Source: Cristatella mucedo (Eukaryota; Bryozoa; Phylactolaemata; Cristatellidae). From it: 64,000 nucleotides of DNA. Shown here in pieces: positions 1 to 11,032 of the stretch. The stretch lies in the NCBI GenBank assembly GCA_009760855.2, contig WPIO01000192.1:400575-464574 (forward strand). The letters are read 5' to 3'. Positions within the stretch are counted from its first letter, which is position 1; the number at the start of each line of letters is the position of its first letter. The notes under the pieces were generated by a model that was not told the DNA's origin, ran no database searches, and saw only the letters and a program-made list of their open reading frames with translations. Made by a program: the position numbers and the translations under genes.

Positions 1-400
1 GTTTTTATATAAGCTAGACTTAGCCTTTGCTAGAATTGATTGGTACGACTTACACAAGTCTTCTTATGCCTGTCGATGAATAGTTAGTCCCGATCTTTTG
101 TATGCTTTTCCGAGGTTAGGCTTATTAGACCTGGCTAGTTTGATGGCTGTGGTAAACCGTAGGCCGTATGGGTGAGGGTGCACAGTGTGCTTAGACAGAG
201 GTGCTGTCAAGACCAAGATTAGAACGAGGAATATCCCACGAAGTCTTATAGAAAATTTAAAAGATTTTTTATGATTCAGTAGGTGGACGTCTTGCATGAG
301 ACAATCCACGTTGAGAGCGATCCAAAGTGTCATGATCACTGTATTAGTGGGGGTGTCAAGGCTTTTGGTCAAGGTTGAGCTCAGACATAGAAAACCTGCC
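1..400 (-). mobile_element. LINE (L2/CR1-like) fragment, linker between endonuclease and reverse transcriptase
   Basis: The minus strand encodes a stretch ending in GLTIHRQA and containing GLRFTTAIKLARSN, which is the basic linker found between the endonuclease and reverse transcriptase of L2/CR1-type non-LTR retrotransposons. The same linker appears on the minus strand at 55032-55229, with GLWFTTGISLARS and TVHRQAY, which confirms the assignment. The element is cut by the window edge and is a decayed fragment. Its continuation toward the endonuclease (beyond 400) could not be recognised. Confidence 0.6.
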
Positions 401-1575
401 TCACCAACAAGTTCCCTAAATTAATCTTGAGCAATTTCTACTAGGACGTTTTTTCTCCACGATAGAGATCGGCTTAGGGTGACTTCGAGCTTGACGTTGC
501 CCTTTACACGACTTCACAGTGATACCTTCAGGTATTTCGCGGATATCTTGGCCGTTACCGTTCCTTAGCTGTCTTCAGATATTGTATTCACAACAGCACC
601 AGCTTATAATAAGGTGCGTTGTCAATACCATCAGTCAATACCGACCGGTGGGCTTTCTGTCATGGGTCAGTAAGAACCTCCCTGAAGCCTGCATTCGCCC
701 TAACAATAGTTCATCAATCAAACCTATGCCCCACAAGTTTAAGGTGCCTACAGACGGGAGCAGCATGGACACACGTCAGATTGGTACAGTTTGGAGCCTG
801 CTGCGAATGTGCGGTTCATTTGAAATCAATTAGTATACAGGTTTTGAACTTCATCGCTCAAATGTACTCCACGGTTATCAAAGAAAAACGTTTGTTGTGT
901 ATGTATCGCTTTAAAGCAGGTTCACCTGATAGCTATTCCCTGCGGCACTAGTAATGAACCACTAGCTCAGTGTATGTCGTCTTCTTAAGCTAATAACATG
1001 GATACCCTAACCTAAATTGCATACAATATGGCCAATCACCCAAATCTTTAACGCACTGTGTAACCAGACATCTCAGGCTTGGTCATGATGTGGACCTCGA
1101 TCGCTAGGATCCGCAACGATGCTGAACAATTCTTATTTCTAATCAGATAGCGAAAAGTAAGACCGTGATACGTGCGAAAACGATGGGAGCATTTTCATTA
1201 TTGCACAAAAACATCAGACGGAAGGTTGCTATTTTCACAAACTGAAGTAGGCAGAACTACGTTTTCAGCCTGTTTTGTAGCAGACATCAGAATGGCGGGC
1301 TTCGTCTGAGCCGCCATTATCTGGTATGGAGGGATAAATCAAACCTTGATATTTTCCCAGTACTTGCCCACTATTCTGATGGCAGCTCTGTGTACCAACT
1401 TAGAATCAATGACATGGCGACGGATACAGTCACGCTATTTTTTACGAATCCTGGTTGCAGTGCTGACTTTCGTTTGCTGTGGCTAATTTTAGATGCTGAA
1501 CAGTGCCTCCTGTGTAAGTAAATTTGATTAGTAGGCTTCAGGTAGACCTCGTCGTTAGCATCGTATTTACCACAT
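401..1575. other. No recognisable gene; one short hairpin
   Basis: I see no supported coding region here. Open frames at 519-951 have no recognisable motif and overlap each other in two frames. The one structured item is a short imperfect hairpin at 1291-1319. Confidence 0.5.
1291..1319. repeat. Imperfect hairpin
   Basis: AATGGCGGGCT is followed by a 7-base loop and AGCCGCCATT, giving a 10-bp stem with one bulged G. It is not followed by a T run and no gene is near it, so a role is not supported. Confidence 0.4.
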
Positions 1576-1577
1576 CC

Positions 1578-1770
1578 TATCGCTTCTCAATGATCTGCAC
1601 TGGCTCACACTCAAGAAACGTATTAACCTTAAGATTTTGCAACATACTTACAGGTTGCTCCATTTTTTAGCTCCAGCCTACCGATCATATGCACCAAATC
1701 ATTTGGCTAAGTATCGCATTATCGGCTCGTTTGAATTACAGTATTTAATAAATCAACGTGAATCGCCCTT
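1578..1770 (+). mobile_element. LINE reverse transcriptase C-terminal fragment
   Basis: The plus strand reads LNDLHWLTLKKRINLKILQ and then LLHFLAPAYRSYAPNHLA. This is the LHWLPVKxRIxFKIL...LAPAYL segment that follows the catalytic domain in L2/CR1 elements. Related copies in the window are at 6120-6190 and 7172-7740. It is a short, 5'- and 3'-truncated remnant. Confidence 0.65.
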
Positions 1771-2869
1771 TGTATGCTTACGAGTAAATATACCATGCGA
1801 GCTGCCTCCAACCATAGTTGCATGCTGACCCAGCTCATGTCACCTCTAAACCTGTTCAGCTAGATGACTATAAAGCTAGCCACTTTGAACTGTTTGATGT
1901 TGCTTCCTCCACAACAAATAAAAAGTGCCTGTAAAGAAATTAAAGTCTCTCAGGGTGCTATTAGTATGCTGTATTATTATGACTGCTATATTTTTAATTA
2001 AATCTCAGAAAGGCCGCTCCGGCAAGAACACATATGCTATGAAAGTGTATGAAGTTGTGCTCCGAGAGTTACTTACCCATGATAATTTTTCATTGCTTCT
2101 AAGGAAATCCCTACCTTAAAACGTGCATTTTAGAGCTCGCTGTAACAAAGGTAGTATCTAAGACCAAGAAGATAATATCCTACGAAAAGATCATTACAGT
2201 TGACCAGTTAATCGCAGTGATAAGCATGTGAAACTAAGCAAAACGATACCTAAGGGTGCGTTTTGTTTGGACAGCGACCAGTATCTGCCACTCGAGCTGC
2301 CCAAGTTTTCTAGCATTGCTCGCCTAACTTAATTAGATTCACAAAGACACCAAAGATTTTGAAGTGAACAATTATCGCCAACAATATCTCTTATATAAAA
2401 ATGCATACTCAATGTATGTGTTGTAGAAAGACTAAAACGAATTAATGTCTTACGGCGGCAGCAAAGTTAAAAACAAAACAAAAATAATGGAATCGTACTG
2501 GGAAATTGTGAGAAGAATTAAAGCCTATTTGCTTGTGCATCTGTTGAGGTTAACGACTTCAAATAGAAAAGCGGGTGAAAGTTACACCCGCTAGGAAATA
2601 AGATTGTGAAGTCAATCGATGGCTTTATTGTACCAGTGAGGTGAAATCTATTATCTAGACCTCACGTCAGCAGTCTCAATTTACATGACGATATGAGACG
2701 ACAGTTATGGCACATCCAATTTTCGCGAGGCCTAGGTCAAGTACAATGCAAATTAAAGAGAAATTTTACGAAGCTCAAGGCATCGGAATAAAAGCAGTAT
2801 GGTATGAAAACGAGATGTTCGTCTTTTGGTTATTTACCAAAAGAGTTAGACTTTGTTGCAAGAGGTGCA
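1771..2869. other. No recognisable gene
   Basis: AT-rich sequence. The short open frame near 1925-2119 (ending NFSLLLRKSLP) has no recognisable motif and no ATG start (its first codon is GTG). I see no RNA gene or repeat signature. Confidence 0.4.
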
Positions 2870-4055
2870 TGCGGAGATCGCATTAATGATGAAACACTTA
2901 ATTAGAACCGACGACAATGATGCCCTAGCTGCTTCAAGAGACACTTTGTTCATTGCAAATTTTCTTTCAGGAACAGAGCACGAGTTTGCTGAGAGTTCTA
3001 CTGTCTTATGAAATTATTTTGAGTTGCAAAATATCTTTGACATATATGCTAGCAATAAGTCTCTTTACGAGCAACATGCCCTGGAAGCTGATACAGCCCA
3101 ACTAGTGAGGTAATTGGTCACCAGGCTGAAGCCATTGGAAATTAGCGACCTTTGCATGGCAAATACATTGACTGGTCCGAGAACACAGTTAACCCTTCTG
3201 GTTTGGCAAGGCTAGTAATTAAAAAATCGCTGATTAGGCGGATGATGCCTTTCAATCATCTCTCTTCTGTTTCGAAAAAGCCACGTCTAAGTACTATCTG
3301 CATCAGTGAACGTCTCAGAAAGACTGTGCTGGTTTTGTAATCGAAACTTACATGTTGGCTGTGTCCCCATTAATGAGTGCACCCAGTAGCTCTGTCCTTG
3401 CTTCCCGAACTTATATTAACTGGCCTAAGCCTATCGACTGTCTTATATATCTCACAATTTTTACGAAAAAGTGGCAAGCCGGATAAAAAAAATTGGATAG
3501 TTAGCAATTTCAGACTGAATATGCAAAAGAGTTCATTATGGCTCGAGCAATTCACAAGTCAGGTCAATTTCTCAATAAGTCACAGTTGGTGGCGATTGAG
3601 GTTCCTAAAAGCAAATTGAATTTTCTATAAAACTAGACATAACGGCTCAGCTTGAACAATGACTCAAATCAGCAGCAGAATATGAGTAGCGACTGCTTGG
3701 TATTATTCATAGGCAATGCTCTTGGTTGAACAGGTTTTACAACAAATTTGTAGAGGATACTTATGTATATAGTGTCAGGACGTACTTGTGTATATAGTGT
3801 CAGTATATTCTACTTAAATTGCTATCGGTTCGAGAAGGGGACGGAGAAGCAGCGACGTCTAATACCTTGCATGTAATAAATTAACGCTAAGCAAACTACT
3901 GTGAAGTCACTTTCAAGCTTGGTAGGAAGCTCGTCAAGTTGAGACAAGCACATCATCTTGATCTGGCAGCAATGCCATTGATTCATGTCTGCTGAGCTGT
4001 GCAAATTCGCTCAAGTTGTTAGTTAATTATTAAGAGCCGATGCCTGCATTTTGAA
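2870..4055 (+). repeat. Segmental duplication block Y, copy 1
   Basis: This block aligns along its length with 24950-26080. For example, the segment after GAAACA at 2890 (TTAATTAGAACC) recurs at 24970, and the stretch about 3905-3920 (AGTCACTTTCAAGCTTG) recurs near 25940. Divergence is high, so the duplication is old. In the second copy Y directly follows block X; here it lies about 5 kb before X copy 1. No coding gene is recognised inside. A 15-bp unit, TGTATATAGTGTCAG, occurs twice with 25-bp spacing at 3764-3803 and looks like a recent small tandem duplication. Confidence 0.65.
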
Positions 4056-4400
4056 TAAAAGTGTGCAGGTAAGGTTTTGAGCTACGAGTCGTAGCAGTCT
4101 AGTTTAAGAGCTCAACTGAAAAAGAATCTAGCACCTAATGCACCTACACGTTTATAATTTTTCTAGATCATGACATGTCTCTCGACTTTTGGAACACTGC
4201 AGGCAGGTCTACTAATCTGTGCTTTTAGCCACCTTTAGTTCATGCCAAACTCACCATTCCAGGCTAGTCTAACTGCATTGTTGCCGGTGCCTTAGTAGTA
4301 TACCTCTGATGACCCGCACTGTCTCCTCATAAAAAATTATACCTATTTAAAGATTTCTTCACTCACTGTAAAGTCAAATCTTTTTTTTCTCTATAGAATC
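4056..4400. other. No recognisable gene
   Basis: Spacer between block Y copy 1 and the LINE that follows. Nothing supported was seen. Confidence 0.4.
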
Positions 4401-6195
4401 ACTTTTGGACTTACTGCTGAAAGAAGATAAATGCCATAGCACCCGTTTTGGCCACTAAAGTTAATTCTACTTGTCTGGAATCCGTCTTAAAGCTTTTAGA
4501 TGCCATTTTCACCAAGGTTGATAATACATTAAAGCCTAGAGTTCCAGGTGAGCCTGAAGTCACGACGTCATCGAGCTTTACGTTTAAAAACTGAAACCAT
4601 TACTATTTTACATACAGTTTGCCTGGGACTATATACAAGAGCTTCCCTACTCATACAGATGCTGATACTGTACACGAGACCACCTAAAATTTGGCAACTA
4701 GATCAGGTTCAAGACATGGAACTTACTTCAAGGTTGATATAGTTAGCTGATTCAGCCACTTCATTTTTACCATGGCAGGAGGGCGAGCTTTTAATGGCTA
4801 TCATCAGTGATTGCAGTGGCACCTAAATGGTCACCTAATGCTAAAATCCATTCCACAATCTGAATCGTGAAGATTGAGCACCTTTCTTTCTAATCAAAAC
4901 CCGTTAGCGATTATTTCATTATTTTACTGGATACTAGGTGGCACGCTATCTACCTGGTAAGGCTAGGTATCGCAAGACCTGCTTTTACGACCAAAGTCAA
5001 CTGAATTAACAATAAAAGCTTGGATTCCAACGTTTTTTTCAACCAATCGGCATCTATTACCGAATCAGTTTCTGCGATAATAGGTTTAACAATTAAAACT
5101 GTAGAAGCATTTCGCGGTTATGATTTGCTGCCAATAAAAGATTCTTCCACGCTATTACCTTGCATTGTCACTGAGATCTAGGCATAATAGGAACAGTAAC
5201 TCAGTAAGTCGGTCACTTCTTGCTAGTACGCTCCAGTCAGGCTTTTGAGCTAATCACTCCACAGAATCAGCAGTGCTTCGGGTGTATTACGACCTACCTA
5301 GCAATCGAAACACGGGTAGAGTATCTCTGCTGGTCATGCTCGATCTTTCGGTAGCTTTTAATACTAATGATCACCAAGTTCTTCTAGAGCTCCTCTCAAC
5401 TCGCCTGGGCGTCACTGACACTGCCTGCAATGGTTCAGGTCATATCTCAGTTGGAGATTTAAGAGTATTGAAGTTAATTGACAAATATCATCCGAGGTAC
5501 CATTGAAATATGAAGTACCCTGGGGCTCCGTGCAAGGTCAGGTTGTTTTCTTGCTTTATACTCTCCCTCTTGCTGATGCGATTGCCAAGCACAATCTAGC
5601 CTTTCACTACTATGCGGATGACACTCATTTGTAGCTTTGATTTGACCCCTCCCCGCTTTTGAGCAGGTCAATTTCTCCAAATTCCCGTGCTGCATCTATT
5701 GACGACATCTGCACATGGCAGCAAATTTTCCTAAACTAAACAAAGATAAATATGACATATTAGTTATGGGCAAACCCAATATGATTCAGATTTTGGAAAG
5801 GCTAAAGCTCAAAATTGGCTCTGCCAGTATATTACCTGTTGAATCAGCTCGAAAATAGTCGTGGTCATGTTCCAAAGTCATATCTCGTTGGACGACCAAA
5901 TCGGCTTCACAATCGCGTCTTTCTGGTTTCGCATAGGTAACGTTTGCTAAAATTTGGGCTTGTTAAGTTTAGGATACCACGTCTAAATTGGTCCATGCAT
6001 TTGTGACATCCCGTCTTGACCTCTGTAACAGACTGCTAGCTGGCCTACCGGCGTGAGCAATCAGGTGCTAACAGCTGGTGCAAAACTCTGCAGCAAGCCT
6101 TGTCTGCCGTGAGCTTGTCAGCTGTAACATCAAAAAACGTCTCGCCGACCTGCACTGGCCAAGAGTCAAGCAACGTATCGACTTTTAGTCAACAG
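4400..6195 (+). mobile_element. Decayed LINE (L2/CR1-like) with reverse transcriptase relic
   Basis: In broken plus-strand frames the reverse transcriptase motifs appear in the correct order. They are a QSGF-x-ANHSTESAVLRVY segment at about 5240-5290, SLLVMLDLSVAFNTNDHQV at about 5320-5376, the catalytic YYADDTHL at about 5608-5631, a GSAS...PVESAR segment near 5820-5850, and LADLHWPRVKQRID at about 6135-6180. The catalytic YADD box is intact, but many stops and frameshifts separate the pieces. The N-terminal limit is uncertain; a linker-like stretch begins near 4440. The 3' part is missing, because the unrelated repeat at 6202 follows directly. Confidence 0.8.
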
Positions 6196-6201
6196 TTAGT
6201 T

Positions 6202-7027
6202 AATAATACAGACGACAAAAAATTTAATTAAAATTCGAATTTTAAATAAATTACACAAAGACCAAATGACACGTCTCGCTTAAAGGATTAGCAAGCCAAG
6301 TGCCAATGCATCTGGCATTGGTGACAAGCTCATTCCGTGTGCTGTGCAGTGAGGGTTTCAGCCTTCGCCATGATCCGTGGAGCTAATAAACAGAGACGAC
6401 TCTTTAAGAAAGTTCATGCCTGTATTGCTGTCTGCAAATCTTCAAGGTTGCAAAGATAGCTTTTAGTGGGTGTCTGCCAGTTTTTATCAATTTCTTTTAC
6501 ACTGGTTGACGGCCATTCAATTAGGTGCCACTGTGCTGTTCGGCCCAGTAGTCAAGGTTCTCATTTGAAAAAAGTAAAGGGGAATGCATTTTAAGGCCCT
6601 GAATATGGAATCAAGCTCCGTGACATGTTTGAATCGTCCGTATAAAAAGATTAGGTTTTCAGATGTTCATTTTCAAATGAATTTTCTTTCTATTTAAATT
6701 TAACTTTACCTGTATGCCTTGCCTACAGGCTATCGACATGAGACACAGGTAATGCAACCAGAATCACAGCTAGCTGCAGAATTTGATGCATCAACTTCAC
6801 GGGTATTTACTTCGACCCGATGAAAAAAGCTTCGTTTCATCTAAGCGCCATAGCAGACAAATATGGTATTCTCCGCCAGGTGTCAGCTCCGCGTCTGCAC
6901 CAAGCTATACTTGGTCATCCGGAACTGATATTACGACACCCTCATTAGTCACAGGGCTAGCAGTGACCACGAATGCTCATTGATTTCGAAAGAATTCGGA
7001 AACACTGTGACGTCGCGCGAAAAGGGT
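6202..7027 (+). repeat. 826-bp dispersed repeat R, copy 1
   Basis: Nearly identical to 17150-17977 and clearly related to an older copy at about 58870-59460. The flanks of copies 1 and 2 differ, so the ends can be set at AATAATACAGAC and a GTGACGTCGCGC end. No terminal inverted repeats or reverse transcriptase motifs are visible. Inside are a TATA-like TATAAAAAG at about 6642, a pyrimidine-plus-ACAG acceptor-like site near 6728 and a 66-codon open frame (6783-6983) beginning MMHQLHGYLLRPDE. It could be a non-autonomous element or a dispersed promoter-plus-exon fragment; function unknown. Confidence 0.75.
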
Positions 7028-7032
7028 TAAGA

Positions 7033-7740
7033 AAACCCTTGAAAGACTCCACAGGTGACTGGGTGTGTAGATACAACCTGATACCAACACGACACATAAT
7101 AAACACAATAAGAATAGCATGATGTTAACCACGTCATTGCCTCATCTGCTAGACCGTTCGTTGTCCTCAATCGTCTCGCCGACCTGCACTGGCCATGAGT
7201 CAAGCAACGTATGGACTTTTAGGTTTAGTCGCTCGCTTTTAGGTCTTTTCTCAGGCTCCAGCCTACCTATTAGATCTACTGCCCCACCATATTAGGCGCC
7301 GTACCACCCGCTTTTCGGAATCTAACTGTTTGTGTACACATCGTACAAACCTCAAATCCTTTACAGACCGCGCATTGAGTTCATATACTCGCAAAGCCAA
7401 GAACTTGCTCATGAATTGTGTCAAAAGATCCATAGACTTGACTACATACTAAGAGAACTTGAAAGCGCACATCTCTAAGACAGCATTTACTGGGTCCCTG
7501 TGATTCCTCCTTCATGTGCTTATGTGTGCTGACACCTTTTATGCTGCCACTAACCACACTTGCATGCCGACCCTGTGCATGTCACCCCTAACCATGTCAT
7601 TCATGTCATTTATTGAGTATGATATTACTCACAATTCAATCGTGCTTCCCATTGCAGCAAATGCATTGGCGCCTAGAAAGAGATTGGGTTATCTGAGGGC
7701 GCTTTATTAAGTGCATTATTACTATGCGTCATTATTATAG
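7033..7740 (+). mobile_element. 5'-inverted (twin-primed) LINE 3' fragment
   Basis: From about 7172 to 7740 the plus strand carries the LINE C-terminal segment (RLADLHWP..., APAYLLDLLP, TTRFSESN), the 3' untranslated region, a GGCGCC...GGGCGC hairpin at about 7669-7702 and an ATT-rich tail. Directly before it, 7033-7168 is the same family in the opposite orientation: it matches 15325-15470, where the LINE lies on the minus strand. An inverted 5' piece fused to a forward 3' piece is the typical product of twin priming during target-primed reverse transcription. Confidence 0.75.
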
Positions 7741-9119
7741 GGAGATGGCTGGCCTTGTTTAGCTGCACTAAAGGTTGATGGCCGCTATTAAAGAGTTTTC
7801 AAAGAAAAACGAAGGCATTTTTCAAATTTATTATGCACATATACTTCATATATTACTGACTTTAACTGTAAAGTTTGGCTCAGTTTCAAAAACAGATGAG
7901 TATACCTGTGGTCTAATGGCACATTGGTTGGTGGTTTCAAGTAACGTTCTTGGTCGTTCAAGAGAATAATGGAATCACAGATTACCTATCCACGGTGATG
8001 ACTTTGACTATAGGTCGTTTCTTTTTTCGCACCCAGGTGAGCTCACGATTTTGTGCATCTTGACGGCGTCGGCCAGGGTATTTTATATTAAAGCGATATT
8101 CGATTTGAAGCAAGCTAAAATTGACTTCCTCCAGTGAACTTTAGCAATTCTTAAAACTTTGAAAACTCACTAGATTAGGTTCGCCTGAGATTCCTCTTTT
8201 GAAATGCCAGGATTGTATGTGGTCATGCAAGGCAAACCTGTCAATTCTATTCATTAGTGCCTCGCCTCGTTTGTAGCGATTTTAAGAAAGCTGTTGAGAG
8301 ACCATTCATGTAAAATTGTCAATATATTAAGAGCAACTTCAGCCCAGTTTCCCGAAGTGCTTTATTAATTAGGTTTCGAAATTAGTATTACAGTACAGAT
8401 CAAACCTTCTGGAACACGTATCGGCGTGATTGTGCCACTCGTATCAATTGAGTCAAACCTAATACCTAACATTATGAATTGAGTTAATTGAATTAGGGTG
8501 GTATTTGACTAAATTACTACACAGTTGGCACTGCTAATTACGAAGTTAAAATGGCTAACGGAGTAAAGTAGGGCCTGCCTGCTAGCTATCATTGATAATA
8601 ATAACAAACATTATTTAAAACTAAAGCTCGCTCCGATAACTTGATTGCTTTTAGTCACTTTACAGAACCTGCACAGAAAGCATTATTGCGTTATTGCATT
8701 TTTATTGTTAGATTACTAAATGGCAACCAGAAAAATGAGACTGCTATGACTGGTGAAACGTTTAATAATGGCACCAGCTAACACGCTTGACGAGTTCGCA
8801 CCTCTGACTTAGCACGAGAACGATATGAGGCTTTGCCTTGACGGATTACTTTTTAATGCTGAAATTACGCCAGTCAGGTCTACCAAGTACAGCCTGAGTG
8901 AACATGCAGCATTTCAAAAATGTATGCCATTCAGCAGGCAAACTTGTGCTGATTGTATCAATATATTCAAGTAAAGCTTATGTCTAGCTTCTAGGGAAAA
9001 TGTGTTTTCGTTGCAGAGACGAAATTCTAAGGTGCTGGTGTCTAAAGTTAACATTCTCTACAGCTGCTCAAATAATAGTTAAGTACCTAGTGATAATTTT
9101 TTGATCTATCTGATTCGGC
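7741..9119. other. No recognisable gene
   Basis: No motif-bearing reading frame, tRNA or repeat was recognised. The open frame at 7775-7969 (MMAAIKEFSKKNEG start) has an ATG but no family resemblance and could be chance. Confidence 0.4.
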
Positions 9120-9960
9120 CTCTAGCTTCTGCGTCAGCAACTTCAACAAGGTAAGAAAGGCCATTTGCGAGATGGCAGCGTAACGTTTGCTCAAACGCTC
9201 TTCAACAACAGCCCCCTAAGGATTTTCCTTCCTCGATTACGTGGAGCGAATGTTTGTAAAAAGTCAAGGAGGCAACGATTGACCACATCCTTAAAAGTCA
9301 TCCTCGATCATAGACGACTTCGAGTCCTTAAGACGGTACACCCAATGTCCGACTTCTAAAATGCATAAACCTGCTGCCGCCATGCCTACGTAGCATTAAC
9401 AATGCATACCTAGCTGTTGGTGTTGACCCTGTTTTCTTAAAAGAAGTTGGGGTAAACACTGAACAGTCGAAGACAAAGACATCAGGGAACTGAACAGCTT
9501 AGACGAAATCTATGTTTACCATTTCTATGAAAGATGATGCAACCATTATAGTAAATCAGATAGACTGCATTCAAAATAGATAAAAGTCCCTTATTCAAAA
9601 CGTCATAATTTCTTCTTCTAAGTTGAAGTTATGGTTTCGTAATAAATGAGGATATTTATCGGTTTAAATCGCGTCCATACTTGAGTCGACACTTGCCAGG
9701 CTTACAAACCTGTAAGAAAAGCTTTACAATACCTCCAAGCTGCCGCATCGATGCATCCAACTTTCTCTGAGTTGTTTTTCCCGATTTCCTCGGCAACAAT
9801 GCTGTCCACGAGTGCATGTAGCTGACTTAAAGCCCAGTTTTCCAGCAACTTGGAATGATTGGCTTTCTTTTGAACTTCAAAGATTTCACCGACGAATGCA
9901 AAGTCAGTGCAATTCCTGTTCTCCCCTATGAACTATTATTGGTTACTTCTAAAGATGTGT

Positions 9961-10063
9961 ATGCTGGAGTGGCTTATTCTCGTCGGCAGAATCCTTTGAG
10001 CCCATTGGTATAACTTCAAACTGGGTCCCTATGGTGATTCTAAAGTACATCATCTCAACTAGC
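9961..10063 (+). promoter_or_regulatory. Conserved 5' flank of the peptide gene
   Basis: This stretch starts with ATGCTGGAGTGGCTTATTC about 165 bp upstream of the exon 1 ATG. It recurs with high similarity upstream of the 20-kb copy (20137-20240), and the start recurs in more diverged form upstream of the exon-1 relics at 31989 and 61346. Conservation in copies that differ strongly elsewhere is what a shared promoter or 5' untranslated region would give, but shared ancestry of the duplicated block explains it as well. A GTATAAC at about 10009 is a weak TATA candidate and is lost in copy 2. Confidence 0.35.
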
Positions 10064-10124
10064 TCACTACAGCTAGTCAGAAGCACTAAGAAGGTCTACA
10101 GCTGTGCTTGACGTAGAAGTTAAT

Positions 10125-11032
10125 ATGCTGAAGATAAAGACCGAGCTGCTCCTTATTGCTCTACTCGCTGTTTGGCTAACGGCTGCACAAAGTGACCAGC
10201 ACGATGACAAAGTAGCAGCCAGGGCTCTCAGCTTTGGAAGACCTCCTCTTGATTCTAAGGGACAATGTAAGGAACAAAGAATGTGGTGAGTAGGCCTAGT
10301 GAGCAAGCTGTCACTGTTAAGTTTGTGTGTCGTTGACTGTAAGGCACGGATCTATAGACTGTGGTAAATGTTCCGCTCATTGAGCAAACGTGGCAGTTCA
10401 AATGAATGTAATCGTAAATTTTAAAGGAAACAAGTGAAGGAAGAAAAGTGATCGAGAAAGAACAAAAATCAACACAGAAAAGTATAAAAGAATACGAGAT
10501 TAAGCTAAATACTAAGAACTTCAAAAGGTGTTTGAGAAAAATATTAATATCAATTCTGATTAGGCTTGACTGGATAAGGAAACAATAAGTTAAAGTCAGA
10601 AAGGCAAGTGAGAGCAAATGTGGACTAGGAGTCATTAGTGAAAAGTAAGCTAGTGGAAAGAATGAGAAAGATCTTCGTCGATTGTGACACTGAGCAGGTG
10701 CTGCACTTATAATGCTAATAAAAGCGCTCTACAATTATTAGATTCGCCAGTAAGTCAAAAAATTTAAAACTACATAGAGTTGAGACTGGGACATGTTTAA
10801 AAAGGCTCAGCTCTGGTGTAAAGCTTTCTAAGCTGCCTAGTTCCAAGTGGGTTTTGCCAGTATTTTACATGGTCTAGAATATGAGGAGTGTCAGCTGGTG
10901 CTTTTGGCATGCAATTAAGTTCAGTTTACTTAGCCGTGTTTTCTTTAATTTTTTAGGATCGATACCTGCGGGTTTTGCAGCTGCAATGTGGGAGCTCCTC
11001 CTAAATGCACCTACGGCTGCGTCTTAGGTTAG
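10125..11032 (+). CDS. Secreted pacifastin-like six-cysteine peptide, copy 1 (two coding exons)
   Basis: Exon 1 is 10125-10285, starting at ATG with MLKIKTELLLIALLAVWLTA (signal peptide, about residues 1-21) and then a charged propeptide of about 25 residues. The donor is GTGAGT at 10286. Exon 2 starts at 10957 after a T-rich tract and AG, and coding stops at TAG 11030-11032. The spliced product is 78 residues. Cysteines fall at 48, 58, 61, 63, 71 and 75, giving C-x9-C-x2-C-x-C-x7-C-x3-C, with CGFCSC and KCTYGC as core segments. Pacifastin light-chain domains are small serine-protease inhibitors with spacing C-x9-12-C-N-x-C-x-C-x2-3-G-x3-6-C-T-x3-C; this copy differs in G for N after the second cysteine and in one residue fewer before the last. 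The junction codon is TG|G (Trp54). The exon continues with open sequence after the stop to a donor at 11079, so the ancestral protein may have been longer. Inhibitor activity is inferred, not shown. Confidence 0.6.
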
